DNA of 64,000 bases. It comes from Glycocaulis alkaliphilus (GTDB lineage Bacteria; Pseudomonadota; Alphaproteobacteria; Caulobacterales; Maricaulaceae). The stretch's first letter is position 1, and each line of letters opens with the position of its first letter. Made by a program: the position numbers and the translations under genes. Below, piece after piece: positions 27,221 through 35,013 of this stretch. Location: contig NZ_CP018911.1 of the NCBI RefSeq assembly GCF_004000605.1, positions 2,399,001 through 2,463,000 on the forward strand. The letters are read 5' to 3'. The notes beneath the pieces are model-generated. The model saw nothing but the letters and a program-made list of their open reading frames with translations, was not told where the DNA came from and did no database searches.

Positions 27221-28573
27221 ATGATCAAACGGTATTTTGGCACAGACGGCGTTCGCGGCACGACCAACCAGTCGGTGATGACCGCCGAAACGGCCCTTCG
27301 CCTCGGCATGGCCGCAGCGCACTATTTCAAGCGCGAGAATGGCCGCCGGCATACGGTCGTGATCGGCAAGGACACGCGCCTGTCAGGCTATATGATCGAG
27401 TCCGCGCTGGTCGCCGGCTTCACCTCCGCCGGTATGGATGTCTACCAGTTCGGCCCCGTACCCACACCCGCCACCGCCATGCTGACCCGTTCGCTGCGCG
27501 CAGACATGGGCGTGATGATTACCGCCTCGCACAATCGCTACGAAGACAACGGGATCAAGCTGTTCGGCCCGGACGGCTACAAGCTGGACGATGCTGCCGA
27601 GCTGGAAATCGAACGCATGATGGACGCCGACACGGCCGACCATCTTGTCGCGCCGCGCCATATCGGCCGCGCCAAGCGCATTGATGATGCCGAGGCCCGC
27701 TACATGGAAATCGCCAAGGCGACCCTGCCGCGCTCCATGCGCCTTGCCGGGCTTCGTATCGTGGTCGATTGTGCCAATGGCGCAGCCTACAAGGTGGCGC
27801 CGAAAGTCCTGTGGGAGCTGGGCGCGGACGTGATCCCGCTGCACAACAACCCCAATGGCTTCAACATCAACGAGGATTGCGGCGCCACCGCGCCTCAGGA
27901 TCTGGCCGAGAACGTGAAGCGCTACCGCGCCGATCTGGGCATTGCGCTGGACGGCGATGCCGACCGCGTCGTGCTGTGCGACGAAAAGGGCAAGCTGGTC
28001 GATGGCGACCAGATCATCGGCCTTCTGGCAACCGCCTGGAAGGCCAGTGGCAAGCTCAACGGGGACACGGTCGTGACCACCCAGATGTCCAATCTGGGTC
28101 TCGAACAATATCTCGAAAAGCAGAAGATCAAGCTGCAGCGCACGCAGGTTGGCGACCGCTATGTGGTCGAGGCGATGCGCGCTTCAGGCGCCAATCTGGG
28201 CGGCGAACAGTCCGGCCACGTGGTGCTGAGCGACTTTGCCACCACCGGCGACGGGCTGATCGCGGCACTGCAGGTGCTCTCTTTGCTCATCGAGTCCGGC
28301 AAGCCTGCCAGCCAGCTCCTCAAAGTCTTCTCACCTGCACCGCAAATCCTGAAAAATGTCCGTTACACCAATGGCGCCCTGCCGCTGGAGAACGCGAAGG
28401 TGAAGGACGCGATTGCCGAAGGCGAGACGCGCCTCAACGGCAAGGGCCGCCTGCTGGTGCGCAAATCCGGCACCGAGCCGCTGATCCGCGTCATGGCCGA
28501 AGGCGAGCGCAAGGTGATCGAAGCGGTCGTCAGCGATATCTGCAGCGCGCTGGAGAACGCGAAAGGGGCTTGA
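27221..28573 (+). CDS. glmM: Phosphoglucosamine mutase
   Basis: Converts glucosamine 6-phosphate to glucosamine 1-phosphate for UDP-GlcNAc, the precursor of peptidoglycan and lipid [10 protein letters not shown] opens the protein. The phosphoserine is in [15 protein letters not shown] (about residue 102), the Mg site is DGDADRV, the sugar loop is GGEQSGHVV, and the phosphate loop is [12 protein letters not shown]. 450 residues, full length. In many relatives glmM sits beside ftsH-folP; here it closes the plus-strand sugar run. Confidence 0.96.
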   Translation: MIKRYFGTDGVRGTTNQSVMTAETALRLGMAAAHYFKRENGRRHTVVIGKDTRLSGYMIESALVAGFTSAGMDVYQFGPVPTPATAMLTRSLRADMGVMITASHNRYEDNGIKLFGPDGYKLDDAAELEIERMMDADTADHLVAPRHIGRAKRIDDAEARYMEIAKATLPRSMRLAGLRIVVDCANGAAYKVAPKVLWELGADVIPLHNNPNGFNINEDCGATAPQDLAENVKRYRADLGIALDGDADRVVLCDEKGKLVDGDQIIGLLATAWKASGKLNGDTVVTTQMSNLGLEQYLEKQKIKLQRTQVGDRYVVEAMRASGANLGGEQSGHVVLSDFATTGDGLIAALQVLSLLIESGKPASQLLKVFSPAPQILKNVRYTNGALPLENAKVKDAIAEGETRLNGKGRLLVRKSGTEPLIRVMAEGERKVIEAVVSDICSALENAKGA

Positions 28574-28633
28574 GGTTTCCGCGCGCCGTCATCTGAACTC
28601 CCGGACAGCGAAGCCGATCCGGGGCAGAACCGC

Positions 28634-28742
28634 TTTCTCCCCCCGTTTACGGGGGGAGTGGCTCGAAGAGCCGAGGGGGGATTGCAAGAAAGCTCCCCCC
28701 TCCGTCAGCTTCGCTGACACCTCCCCCGTAAACGGGGGAGGA
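28634..28742. repeat. GC-rich palindromic repeat, copy 2
   Basis: Same architecture as the copies at 10095 and 43909: a left hairpin CTCCCCCCGTTTACGGGGGG, a small GGCTCGAAGAGCC hairpin, a GGGGGG...CCCCCC centre, GTCAGCTTCGCTGAC, and a right hairpin ending in GGGGGAGG. It occupies the space between the convergent ends of glmM and ymdB, where it could also act as a bidirectional transcription stop, though T-tracts are lacking. Confidence 0.85.
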
Positions 28743-28759
28743 AAGTGTCGCGATCAAAC

Positions 28760-29578
28760 TCAAACCACCGGCACGGTTTCCGACAACACGCCGCCAAAGC
28801 GGATCGGCTCCACGCGCACCGCAAGCCCGGTACGGTCATCGGTTTCCACGAACACACCGCAGGCGGTTGCCGGGCCGCTGGCCGCCTGCATCCGGCCTGA
28901 GCGCATATGGGTGGTGAAGCGGCGCAAGGGTTCTTCCTTGTCCATGCCGATGACAGAGTCATAGCTGCCGCACATGCCTGCATCGGTCTGATAGGCCGTT
29001 CCGCCCGCGAGGATCTGGTGATCGGCGGTCGGGATATGCGTGTGCGTGCCGACCACAAGGCTCGCCCGCCCGTCGCAGAAATGGCCCATGGCGTGTTTTT
29101 CGCTCGTCGCCTCGCCGTGCGCATCGACGATGATGGCATCGGCCACCTGCCCCAGCGGCGAGGCCGACAGCGCTTCGTCCACGCAGGCAAACGGATCGTC
29201 CAGCGGCTGCATATAGAGGCGCAGGAGCACGTTCATCACCATGACGCGCGCGCCTGATTTCGTCTCATAGAGTCCGGTGCCCCGCCCCGGCGCGGTGCCG
29301 CTGGGATAGTTGGCCGGGCGAAGCAAGCGCGGTTCGCGCTCGATATAGGTCAGCGCCTCTGACTGGTCCCAGGAATGATTGCCAAGAGTGAGCACGTCCG
29401 CGCCCGCATCAAACAGCTCGATAGCCGTGCGCTCGGTAATGCCAAAGCCGCCCGCGGCGTTCTCGGCATTGACCACCACGAAATCGAGCTTCAGCCGGTC
29501 GCGGAAAGAGTTGAGCTCCTCCACCAGCACATCGCGGCCCGACTTACCGACCACATCTCCAAAAAACGCTAATCGCAT
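28760..29578 (-). CDS. YmdB-family metallophosphoesterase
   Basis: TIGR00282-type phosphoesterase, related to Bacillus YmdB, a cyclic-nucleotide phosphodiesterase. Metal-site motifs in order: FFGDVVGKSGRD at the N-terminus, NAENAAGGFG, LGNHSWDQ, DAHGEATSEKHAMG, and VVGTHTHIPTAD. 272 residues from the ATG at 29578; the upstream frame extension is rejected. In many alphaproteobacteria this gene follows 5-formyl-THF cyclo-ligase; here about 3.7 kb of other genes intervene. Confidence 0.9.
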   Translation of the reverse strand: MRLAFFGDVVGKSGRDVLVEELNSFRDRLKLDFVVVNAENAAGGFGITERTAIELFDAGADVLTLGNHSWDQSEALTYIEREPRLLRPANYPSGTAPGRGTGLYETKSGARVMVMNVLLRLYMQPLDDPFACVDEALSASPLGQVADAIIVDAHGEATSEKHAMGHFCDGRASLVVGTHTHIPTADHQILAGGTAYQTDAGMCGSYDSVIGMDKEEPLRRFTTHMRSGRMQAASGPATACGVFVETDDRTGLAVRVEPIRFGGVLSETVPVV

Positions 29579-29677
29579 CACAGCCCTATAACGCGGTGCT
29601 GACGCGATGACCATGCCCGCCATCACCCCGCCCAGAACCGCCCGTGGTTGGGACAAGGCAGCAGGTCAGGACTGCGG

Positions 29678-30685
29678 CTATCGGTTTAGGGCATCGGCGC
29701 GGCAGCGGGCTGAGACGGTCTGCCGGTCGCGTTCCAGCTCTTCGCGTACGACAAGCAGCTCCGAACACGCTGAGAAAAAGCTTCGGCCTAGATAGAGGGT
29801 CGGCGCATAGGCGGTCCCCCTGAGATCATGGTGGACTACGATAACCTCGCCCGCCTCATCATTCCGAGGCGCAAACGGATCGTACTCTGGATCGACTTCA
29901 CCGAGAATTTCGCCGGCAGGCAGACCGGAAACCATTACGGGCGGGCGTACCGAAAACGTCACATGCGGCCTCACATTGTTGAACAGGCGCATGAAGGGTT
30001 CGCTCTGCGAAATGGGGACGAGGCGCCCTGCCGCATGAAGATAGAAGACGGCCTTGCGATTGGCGCTGACGGGTTCCTGGTAGAGCGCCAGATCATGACT
30101 GAACTCTAGCGCTGCGTAGTTGCGGGACTGCTCCAGCGCTTCCGACCGCCCTTCCAGAACCATGGGGACCCACACCTCCTCCACCCCTGCTGGCGGTGCG
30201 TCGTTTAAAAGGATCCGGAACCGGCTTGCCGGGATAGCGCCAAAGGAGATTGCGCCGTCATACCCGGGGTAGATATTTTCCTCCATATCGAGAACCCAGG
30301 CACGCTCGTAAGCGCCCGGGGCGATCCGGTAGCGCGCGCGTCTGACCGCCCCGCTCACGCGGTGGTCCCCATCGCGAACGGCAGCCGTCCCCAGGCCCAG
30401 CATTGCGCTTTGCAGGCCAAGCGACCCGGCAATATCCCGATTGAGCGCAACCAGCGATTCCCCTCGCGCCAGAAGCACCAGCTCAACATGCCGGCCTTCC
30501 ACCTCGACAGTCACACCTGCACTCTCCCGGAGGTCGAACGTCAAAACACCCTGTCCAGGCTCCGAGGACAGATCCTGTACCGGGCGGGGCTCAACCCCAT
30601 CCAGCCGGAGCGTGCAGGCCGCAAGATTCAGCGCAAAGCAGGCTGTAACTGTCGCGCGCCAGCAGACCGAACAAAGGCCAGACAT
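29678..30685 (-). CDS. Lipoprotein, possible inactive aspartyl-protease fold
   Basis: 335 residues with a lipoprotein leader (lipobox LAAC, residues 22-25). No family is firmly recognised. Two segments recall retropepsin-type domains: VTVEVEGRHVELVLLARGESLVALN aligns in position with the strand that normally bears the catalytic DTG, here ARG, and DGAISFGAIPASRFRI resembles the later DGILG-type loop. If that is right, the catalytic Asp is missing. A GAAGGA ribosome site lies 8 nt before the ATG. The DUF6895-like gene upstream ends only 41 bp away, so the two may be cotranscribed. Confidence 0.6.
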   Translation of the reverse strand: MSGLCSVCWRATVTACFALNLAACTLRLDGVEPRPVQDLSSEPGQGVLTFDLRESAGVTVEVEGRHVELVLLARGESLVALNRDIAGSLGLQSAMLGLGTAAVRDGDHRVSGAVRRARYRIAPGAYERAWVLDMEENIYPGYDGAISFGAIPASRFRILLNDAPPAGVEEVWVPMVLEGRSEALEQSRNYAALEFSHDLALYQEPVSANRKAVFYLHAAGRLVPISQSEPFMRLFNNVRPHVTFSVRPPVMVSGLPAGEILGEVDPEYDPFAPRNDEAGEVIVVHHDLRGTAYAPTLYLGRSFFSACSELLVVREELERDRQTVSARCRADALNR

Positions 30686-30726
30686 TTACTGCATCCTTCG
30701 CTAAGACGTCACGAAAGCCGATCGCA

Positions 30727-32028
30727 TCACCCAATAGCCTCGGAAACCAACTGGTTAACCCGCTGCTGAACACCTCCAAACACTGACCCATGCAGGGCCT
30801 TCTCAACATCATAATATCCAAAATCTCCGTTCGCACGAGCTTGGAGACGTAAAAACTGCCGCAAACTATGCTCGACCACACCACCCGGTTTAATAATGCC
30901 AATCGGCTGCGAGGCTAGGAGAAGGGATGCCAGCTTCTCCAGATCGTACCTTTCAGCCGCTGCCAGCATTTCACCAACGGCCAATGCAGGGCTCGCCTCT
31001 GAAAGCCGTCTAACCCTGACCCCTTCAAGTATGTCCATAACGCCGCAAGCCGGGCTATTCCAAGCGGAATAAAGTATCGAGTTTACATAGGGCAACAGAT
31101 CATCAACATCTAAATACATTATTATTAATAGAAACAATATCGTCGGATGATAGCATGTGCCAAATGAAAATCGTTCTTTTTCTTCCCGATGGCTGCGCGA
31201 ATTATTTTCTTTATAATCAAAAATATAGGCCAGCACACTTCCATGCGCATGGACACATTCCAGCGCGATCGATATTATTTGCAGATGTATATTGGATATC
31301 GGAAGTTTATACAGTATAGCAACCAGAACGAACTCAAGCGCCAGGTCCAGCTGGCCTTGCAGTAAGAACTTCGCGCTCAAAGCGTCCAGCATCTCTGGCA
31401 AGTGGCGGGGAGCCGGTGCCACCGCAACACTATTATCATACAACCCATGAATACGAAATCCGGTATGATAAAATGCTGCATGTGTAATTTTATATCCGTC
31501 TAATACACTTAAAAAACATATATTCCGCTCTTTAAACAATTCAGAGCTCTTCAACACACCTTCTATATCGGAAAAATCAACACTGCCACCCAGCAAAGCC
31601 TTGCTGAATAAAGTTTCTGCTTTTTCCCAACACTCTATATCGTGGCCCCACAATCCCCCCTCCTCAATAAGCGCGCGAACGTAACGCGCCTCTTCGCGCA
31701 CATCGACACCCAGTCTCTGGGCCAACGCGACATTGTGGATGCAAGCCCCAAACCGGGCTCGCTCGCGGGTCACCCTATGCATAAATTCCGGCAACTTGAG
31801 GGGTTCTACCAAGCGACGGGATATATTCAAAGCAATGCGGTCGCCGAAACTGAAATAATTCAACAACAGAAATAGCATGGAGCATTCCGCCCATACTTTT
31901 TCATAGGATATTTTTTTATCTCGAAATGACTTTGGATCAAGCGGGGCAAACGTTTTAAAAAATTCGTCGAACCACATCAGAATATTATTAGCACAGCTGT
32001 CCAGATATTGCGGTGAATGCTTATCCAT
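30727..32028 (-). CDS. DUF6895-like helical protein
   Basis: 433 residues, mostly predicted helix. Similarity to the actinobacterial DUF6895 family rests on remembered motifs: an opening amphipathic helix (LDSCANNILMWFDEFF), KVWAECSMLFLLL, DGYKITHAAFYHTGF (family pattern YA-THTVF--TDFG), and FGTCYHPTILFLL (family pattern HYHPT). Function unknown. The ATG at 32028 is chosen because it falls after the hairpin at 32050-32083; a frame extension to 32139 would overlap the peptide gene. Codon use and base composition are markedly more AT-rich than neighbours, which suggests horizontal acquisition. Confidence 0.65.
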   Translation of the reverse strand: MDKHSPQYLDSCANNILMWFDEFFKTFAPLDPKSFRDKKISYEKVWAECSMLFLLLNYFSFGDRIALNISRRLVEPLKLPEFMHRVTRERARFGACIHNVALAQRLGVDVREEARYVRALIEEGGLWGHDIECWEKAETLFSKALLGGSVDFSDIEGVLKSSELFKERNICFLSVLDGYKITHAAFYHTGFRIHGLYDNSVAVAPAPRHLPEMLDALSAKFLLQGQLDLALEFVLVAILYKLPISNIHLQIISIALECVHAHGSVLAYIFDYKENNSRSHREEKERFSFGTCYHPTILFLLIIMYLDVDDLLPYVNSILYSAWNSPACGVMDILEGVRVRRLSEASPALAVGEMLAAAERYDLEKLASLLLASQPIGIIKPGGVVEHSLRQFLRLQARANGDFGYYDVEKALHGSVFGGVQQRVNQLVSEAIG

Positions 32029-32049
32029 TACGGCAACCTGCAGGAAAGA

Positions 32050-32083
32050 TTCAGCGCTATCGGCATTTGACGATAGCGCTGAA
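32050..32083 (-). terminator. Hairpin between peptide gene and DUF6895-like gene
   Basis: A perfect 13-bp inverted repeat, TTCAGCGCTATCG (32050-32062) and its complement (32071-32083), with an 8-nt loop. It starts 6 bp after the stop codon of the small peptide gene. On the minus strand it is followed by TCTTTCC, a poor U-tract, so it looks like a partial terminator or mRNA-stabilising stem that lets the first gene be made in excess of the second. Confidence 0.7.
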
Positions 32084-32089
32084 ATATTA

Positions 32090-32335
32090 TCAAAATTCCC
32101 GATAATACAGGAACAGGATTCTGACAGGAGAATCTTCATCAGGGTTGATGAAGAACCACCACGCGACCGATTTGTCGAACCCCAGATCCGCCAACAAATC
32201 GTTAAGTTGAAGGTCTGGCTGTTGCAGGCCGAGTTCGGCGAGGGCGATGTCACCAACGCTCATTCCAGCCACAATAGCAGCGGAAGCGGTCGTGATGGCC
32301 AACGCGCCGGCTCCGATATTCGTTAGAACACTCAT
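32090..32335 (-). CDS. 81-residue peptide, possible RiPP precursor
   Basis: A strong ribosome site (AAGGGGAAGGAAG) precedes the ATG at 32335. Residues 6-24 are hydrophobic and Ala-rich without basic charge. Then comes an amphipathic LxxL-type stretch (LQLNDLLADLGFD) and an aromatic tail (AWWFFINPDEDSPVRILFLYYREF, in two parts). There is no cysteine. No family is recognised. The layout of small gene, hairpin, then larger gene matches precursor/modifier operons, but it could also be a small membrane or toxin-like protein. Confidence 0.6.
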   Translation of the reverse strand: MSVLTNIGAGALAITTASAAIVAGMSVGDIALAELGLQQPDLQLNDLLADLGFDKSVAWWFFINPDEDSPVRILFLYYREF

Positions 32336-32400
32336 CTTCCTTCCCCTTCTCTCAATTAGCGCACAAGCATTTCGACTTATGGTGCTGCGTAAGCGCAACA

Positions 32401-32451
32401 CAATTTCAGGTTATCATTATCTCGGTGGTGGTCAAGCTTACTGCATCGACA
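32401..32451 (-). promoter_or_regulatory. Possible promoter of the peptide operon
   Basis: Within the AT-richer 172-bp space between fpr and the peptide gene, the minus strand carries TTGACC, 16 bp of spacer, then TAACCT. This is a moderate match to a -35/-10 pair and points toward the peptide gene. Nothing else supports it. Confidence 0.25.
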
Positions 32452-32507
32452 GGTTGTATTTTTTTGCGGCTTGGAGCCTCTGCCCCAGGATGCTGCGATT
32501 GGTTTGA

Positions 32508-33272
32508 CTATCCTACAAACGCCTTCTCGACGACAAAGGCGCCGGGGCGGGCATTGGAGCCTTCCTCCAGCCCGGCCGCTTCAACGCGCGCCTTGCAGTC
32601 ATTGATCATATTGATGGACCCGCAGATCATCACACGGTCAGTGGCCGGATCGAGCGGCCCGCCCGTCTCATCCCAGAGCTGGCCTGTGTCCATAAGCGCG
32701 GTAATGCGGCCCGTGCGCGGATGATCCTCGCGCGTCAACGAGGTGTAGTGGATCAGCTTGTGAGCATGCTCGCCCACCAGCGGATCGTCCTTGAGACCCG
32801 TCACCAGCTCCTCGCCATAGGCAAGCTCGGCCGCCTCCCGGCAGGTATGGGTCAGGATCACCTGCTCAAAGCGCTCATAGGTTTCCGGATCGCGGATAAT
32901 GCTGGCAAAGGGCGCGATGCCGGTGCCGGTCGAAAGCAGGTAAAGCCGCTTGCCCGGCAGCAGCGCATCATGGACCAGCGTACCGACCGATTTCGCGCCC
33001 AGCAGGATGTCGTCACCCTCCTTGATGCCTTGCAGGCGCGAGGTGAGCGGGCCATCGGCAACCTTGATCGAGAAGAAATCGAGCCCATCATCCCAGGCTG
33101 GGCTGGCGATGGAATAGGCGCGCAGAAGCGGCTTTCCATCGACTTTCAGGCCCAGCATCACGAACTCGCCAGAGCGGAAGCGGAAGCTCGCCGGACGCTC
33201 CACCCGGAAGGAGAAAAGACTGCCGGTCCAGTGGCGCACGGAAAGGACGCGCTGTTCGCTGAAAGCTGCCAT
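32508..33272 (-). CDS. fpr: Ferredoxin/flavodoxin-NADP reductase
   Basis: FAD enzyme passing electrons between NADPH and ferredoxin or flavodoxin. FAD motif RAYSIAS and FFSIKVADGPLTSRL lie in the N-terminal barrel. The NADP domain has LLSTGTGIAPFASIIRDPETY, and VMICGSINMI follows near the end. The C-terminal tail ends FVEKAFVG-like (seen as VVEKAFVG), typical of bacterial Fpr. 254 residues from the ATG at 33272; a TTG 11 codons upstream is less likely. Neighbouring low-GC genes are unrelated. Confidence 0.92.
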   Translation of the reverse strand: MAAFSEQRVLSVRHWTGSLFSFRVERPASFRFRSGEFVMLGLKVDGKPLLRAYSIASPAWDDGLDFFSIKVADGPLTSRLQGIKEGDDILLGAKSVGTLVHDALLPGKRLYLLSTGTGIAPFASIIRDPETYERFEQVILTHTCREAAELAYGEELVTGLKDDPLVGEHAHKLIHYTSLTREDHPRTGRITALMDTGQLWDETGGPLDPATDRVMICGSINMINDCKARVEAAGLEEGSNARPGAFVVEKAFVG

Positions 33273-33326
33273 GGGGGAAGAGGTCTCGTATCTGGGCCGT
33301 TGCAAGGTTCGGGCGGGATGTAGCGG

Positions 33327-33941
33327 CTAAGACCGGCTTCGCCAATGCCTGCCGGTGAGATCAGCGCTGTCAGACTGCCCGGTAACAGCCCGCCTCAGTG
33401 ACCACATAGTCCAGTGCCACATCATGGCGCCCTGCCGGCACTTGGCGACGCGCTGGCCCTCATAGGCAAGCCCGACGGCCAATACAGGACCAGAGGTGCG
33501 CAGCGCTTCAAGCGTGCGGTCATAAAAGCCCGCCCCATAGCCGATGCGGTGGCAGCGCGTGTCGAACGCCACCAGCGGCACCAGGAGGAGGGAGGGTGTG
33601 AGTACAGGACGTTTCGGCCCCGGCACATCAATGCCGAAAGCGCCGGCCTCCAGCGTGTCGTCCGGGTGCCAGGCGCGGAACTGCAAGGGCGCGTCCTTGG
33701 CCACCACCACCGGCAGGGCGAGCTGTGACTGCTCCAGCATGAAGGTTTCCATCAGGGGGCGCGGATCAATCTCGCCGCGCACCGGCCAGTAACCGGCGAC
33801 CACCGCGTTTACGGCTGGCCATGCGGCGTCGGGAAAATGGCTGGCAAGAGCGTGACCGGCATCGCCCTGTGCCTTCGCCAGCGCGGTCCGGCGGGCCAGC
33901 GCCTTGCGGCGAAGGCGGTTCTTTTGCCAGCCGCTCAGCAT
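33327..33941 (-). CDS. 5-formyltetrahydrofolate cyclo-ligase, 3' frameshift
   Basis: Converts 5-formyl-THF to 5,10-methenyl-THF using ATP. The N-terminal basic helix NRLRRKALARR, then VAGYWPVRGEIDPRPL, and the nucleotide loop GYGAGFYDRTL are normal. After AVGLAYEGQRVAK the frame is lost. Inserting one base between 33440 and 33441 restores a family-like ending (LPAGRHDVALDYVVTEAG, then a stop at 33370-33372). As written, the gene reads on to 33327 with an unrelated tail. This is either a true mutation or a sequence error. The ATG at 33941 follows the 6S RNA gene directly. Confidence 0.8.
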   Translation of the reverse strand: MLSGWQKNRLRRKALARRTALAKAQGDAGHALASHFPDAAWPAVNAVVAGYWPVRGEIDPRPLMETFMLEQSQLALPVVVAKDAPLQFRAWHPDDTLEAGAFGIDVPGPKRPVLTPSLLLVPLVAFDTRCHRIGYGAGFYDRTLEALRTSGPVLAVGLAYEGQRVAKCRQGAMMWHWTMWSLRRAVTGQSDSADLTGRHWRSRS

Positions 33942-33965
33942 GTGGCCCTGCCCGAAGAGAGAAGT

Positions 33966-34130
33966 GTGGCGGCACCAGACGGGCCGTTGGCTATGTAACA
34001 ACCCTGATGACCCGGACTACCAGGTGGGTGCCGCGTGATGTAGGCCACGGCCAGCATCAGAGGCAGCTCCCGTTCAGAGATGTAAGGTCGCCGGGATGTG
34101 AGAGCCTGACGCGAACTCCAGTCACCGCCA
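33966..34130 (-). ncRNA. ssrS: 6S RNA candidate
   Basis: The 222-bp space between zapA and the 5-formyl-THF cyclo-ligase gene is the classic location of 6S RNA, which binds the sigma-70 holoenzyme. About 165 nt can be bounded by a closing stem: GGCGGTGAC at the 5' end (complement of 34121-34129) pairs with GGTGCCGCC at the 3' end (complement of 33968-33976). The interior can form a long irregular hairpin. Called on synteny, size and closing stem; exact ends are estimates. Confidence 0.68.
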
Positions 34131-34163
34131 CGACGATGAACATGGGCCTTTGCGGGGCTTTGC

Positions 34164-34526
34164 TCAAGCCTCACTGCCATCTGCCCCGGCAAGGGCTTCG
34201 AGGCGCTCTGCAGCCTTGACGATGGTTTCCGCAGCGCGGGCGCGGTCGGCGCGCCGGCGGGCCTCACCCTGCGAGATCGTTCCCTTGGCATCCAGCAGTT
34301 GGGCTTCCAGCGCCTCGGCCTTGCCTTGTGCCTCGCGCATCTCGTCAGCGACGATCAGCGACGCCATGAGCAGAAGGCGCAGCTCGCCGATCTGGCCAAC
34401 CTTCTCGGCGAGATCGCGCACATGGGTGTCGAGATGCCCGGCCAGCTCTTTGAGATAGGCTTGCTGGCCCTCCTCACATCCGATGGTAAAGGGGCGTCCG
34501 TTGAGGGAGATGGTGACCTTCGACAT
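34164..34526 (-). CDS. zapA: Cell division protein ZapA
   Basis: Promotes FtsZ filament bundling at the division ring. It opens MSKVTISLNGRPFTIGC; the GHLDTHVRDL and LLLMASLIVADEM segments match the family. A C-terminal coiled coil runs from about residue 65. 120 residues, within the alphaproteobacterial range. The ATG overlaps the stop codon of the upstream DUF4164-like gene (TAATG), and the 6S RNA candidate follows. Confidence 0.92.
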   Translation of the reverse strand: MSKVTISLNGRPFTIGCEEGQQAYLKELAGHLDTHVRDLAEKVGQIGELRLLLMASLIVADEMREAQGKAEALEAQLLDAKGTISQGEARRRADRARAAETIVKAAERLEALAGADGSEA

Positions 34527-34868
34527 TAGCGGCCCTCCTCCCTGAACAGATCATCGGGTCCGCTATCGGCAAGCCCGGCCCCGGAATCGCCGCTTTCAGC
34601 TCGCTCATCGCCTCTGCAGCGCGGCGCTGGCTCGCTCGCAGCCTCGGCCAGTTCCGCTTCGCTGGAGCGCGCGGCATCGAGCTGTTCGGCCAGCCGTGAA
34701 CGGTCCTCGTCGGCATGGCGGGCGGCGCGCGCATCGCCTTCTGCTCGCCATGCGGCTGGACAGCTGACCAAGCCGGGCTTCCACGGCGCCGATGGCGGCC
34801 AGCAGCCGGGCCTCGGCCTCGCTCAGAGGGTCGCTATCAGGAGTTTCGGCGGGCGGGGTTGCGGTCAT
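34526..34868 (-). pseudogene. DUF4164-like coiled-coil gene, frameshifted
   Basis: An ATG at 34868 opens a frame with PLSEAEARLLAAIGAVEARLGQ, a coiled-coil start. After about 40 codons (near 34745) the sensible reading moves to another frame (ARHADEDRSRLAEQLDAARS, EAELAEAAS), which runs to TAA at 34526-34528 coupled to the zapA ATG. Near 34610-34630 two other frames give equally plausible helical sequence, so further indels are likely. This position upstream of zapA is where alphaproteobacteria carry a small DUF4164-type protein. Real decay and sequencing error are both possible. Confidence 0.55.
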
Positions 34869-35013
34869 GGGCGTTAAAATCCGCTCTTGCGTGCAAAAGT
34901 TCAAGTGTCAGATGAGGTGTGCGCGCGCTTCTATACACCGGGTTTTCAAGCCCGTCCCCATCCACTAGACAGGCGGCGGCGGGGATAAGGCCGGTTATTG
35001 AAGGGGTTGGGAC

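Noticed and set aside
32461-32490. Rho-independent terminator after fpr
   Set aside because: GGCTCCAAGCC before an A-rich stretch gives only a 4-bp stem on the minus strand, too weak to call.
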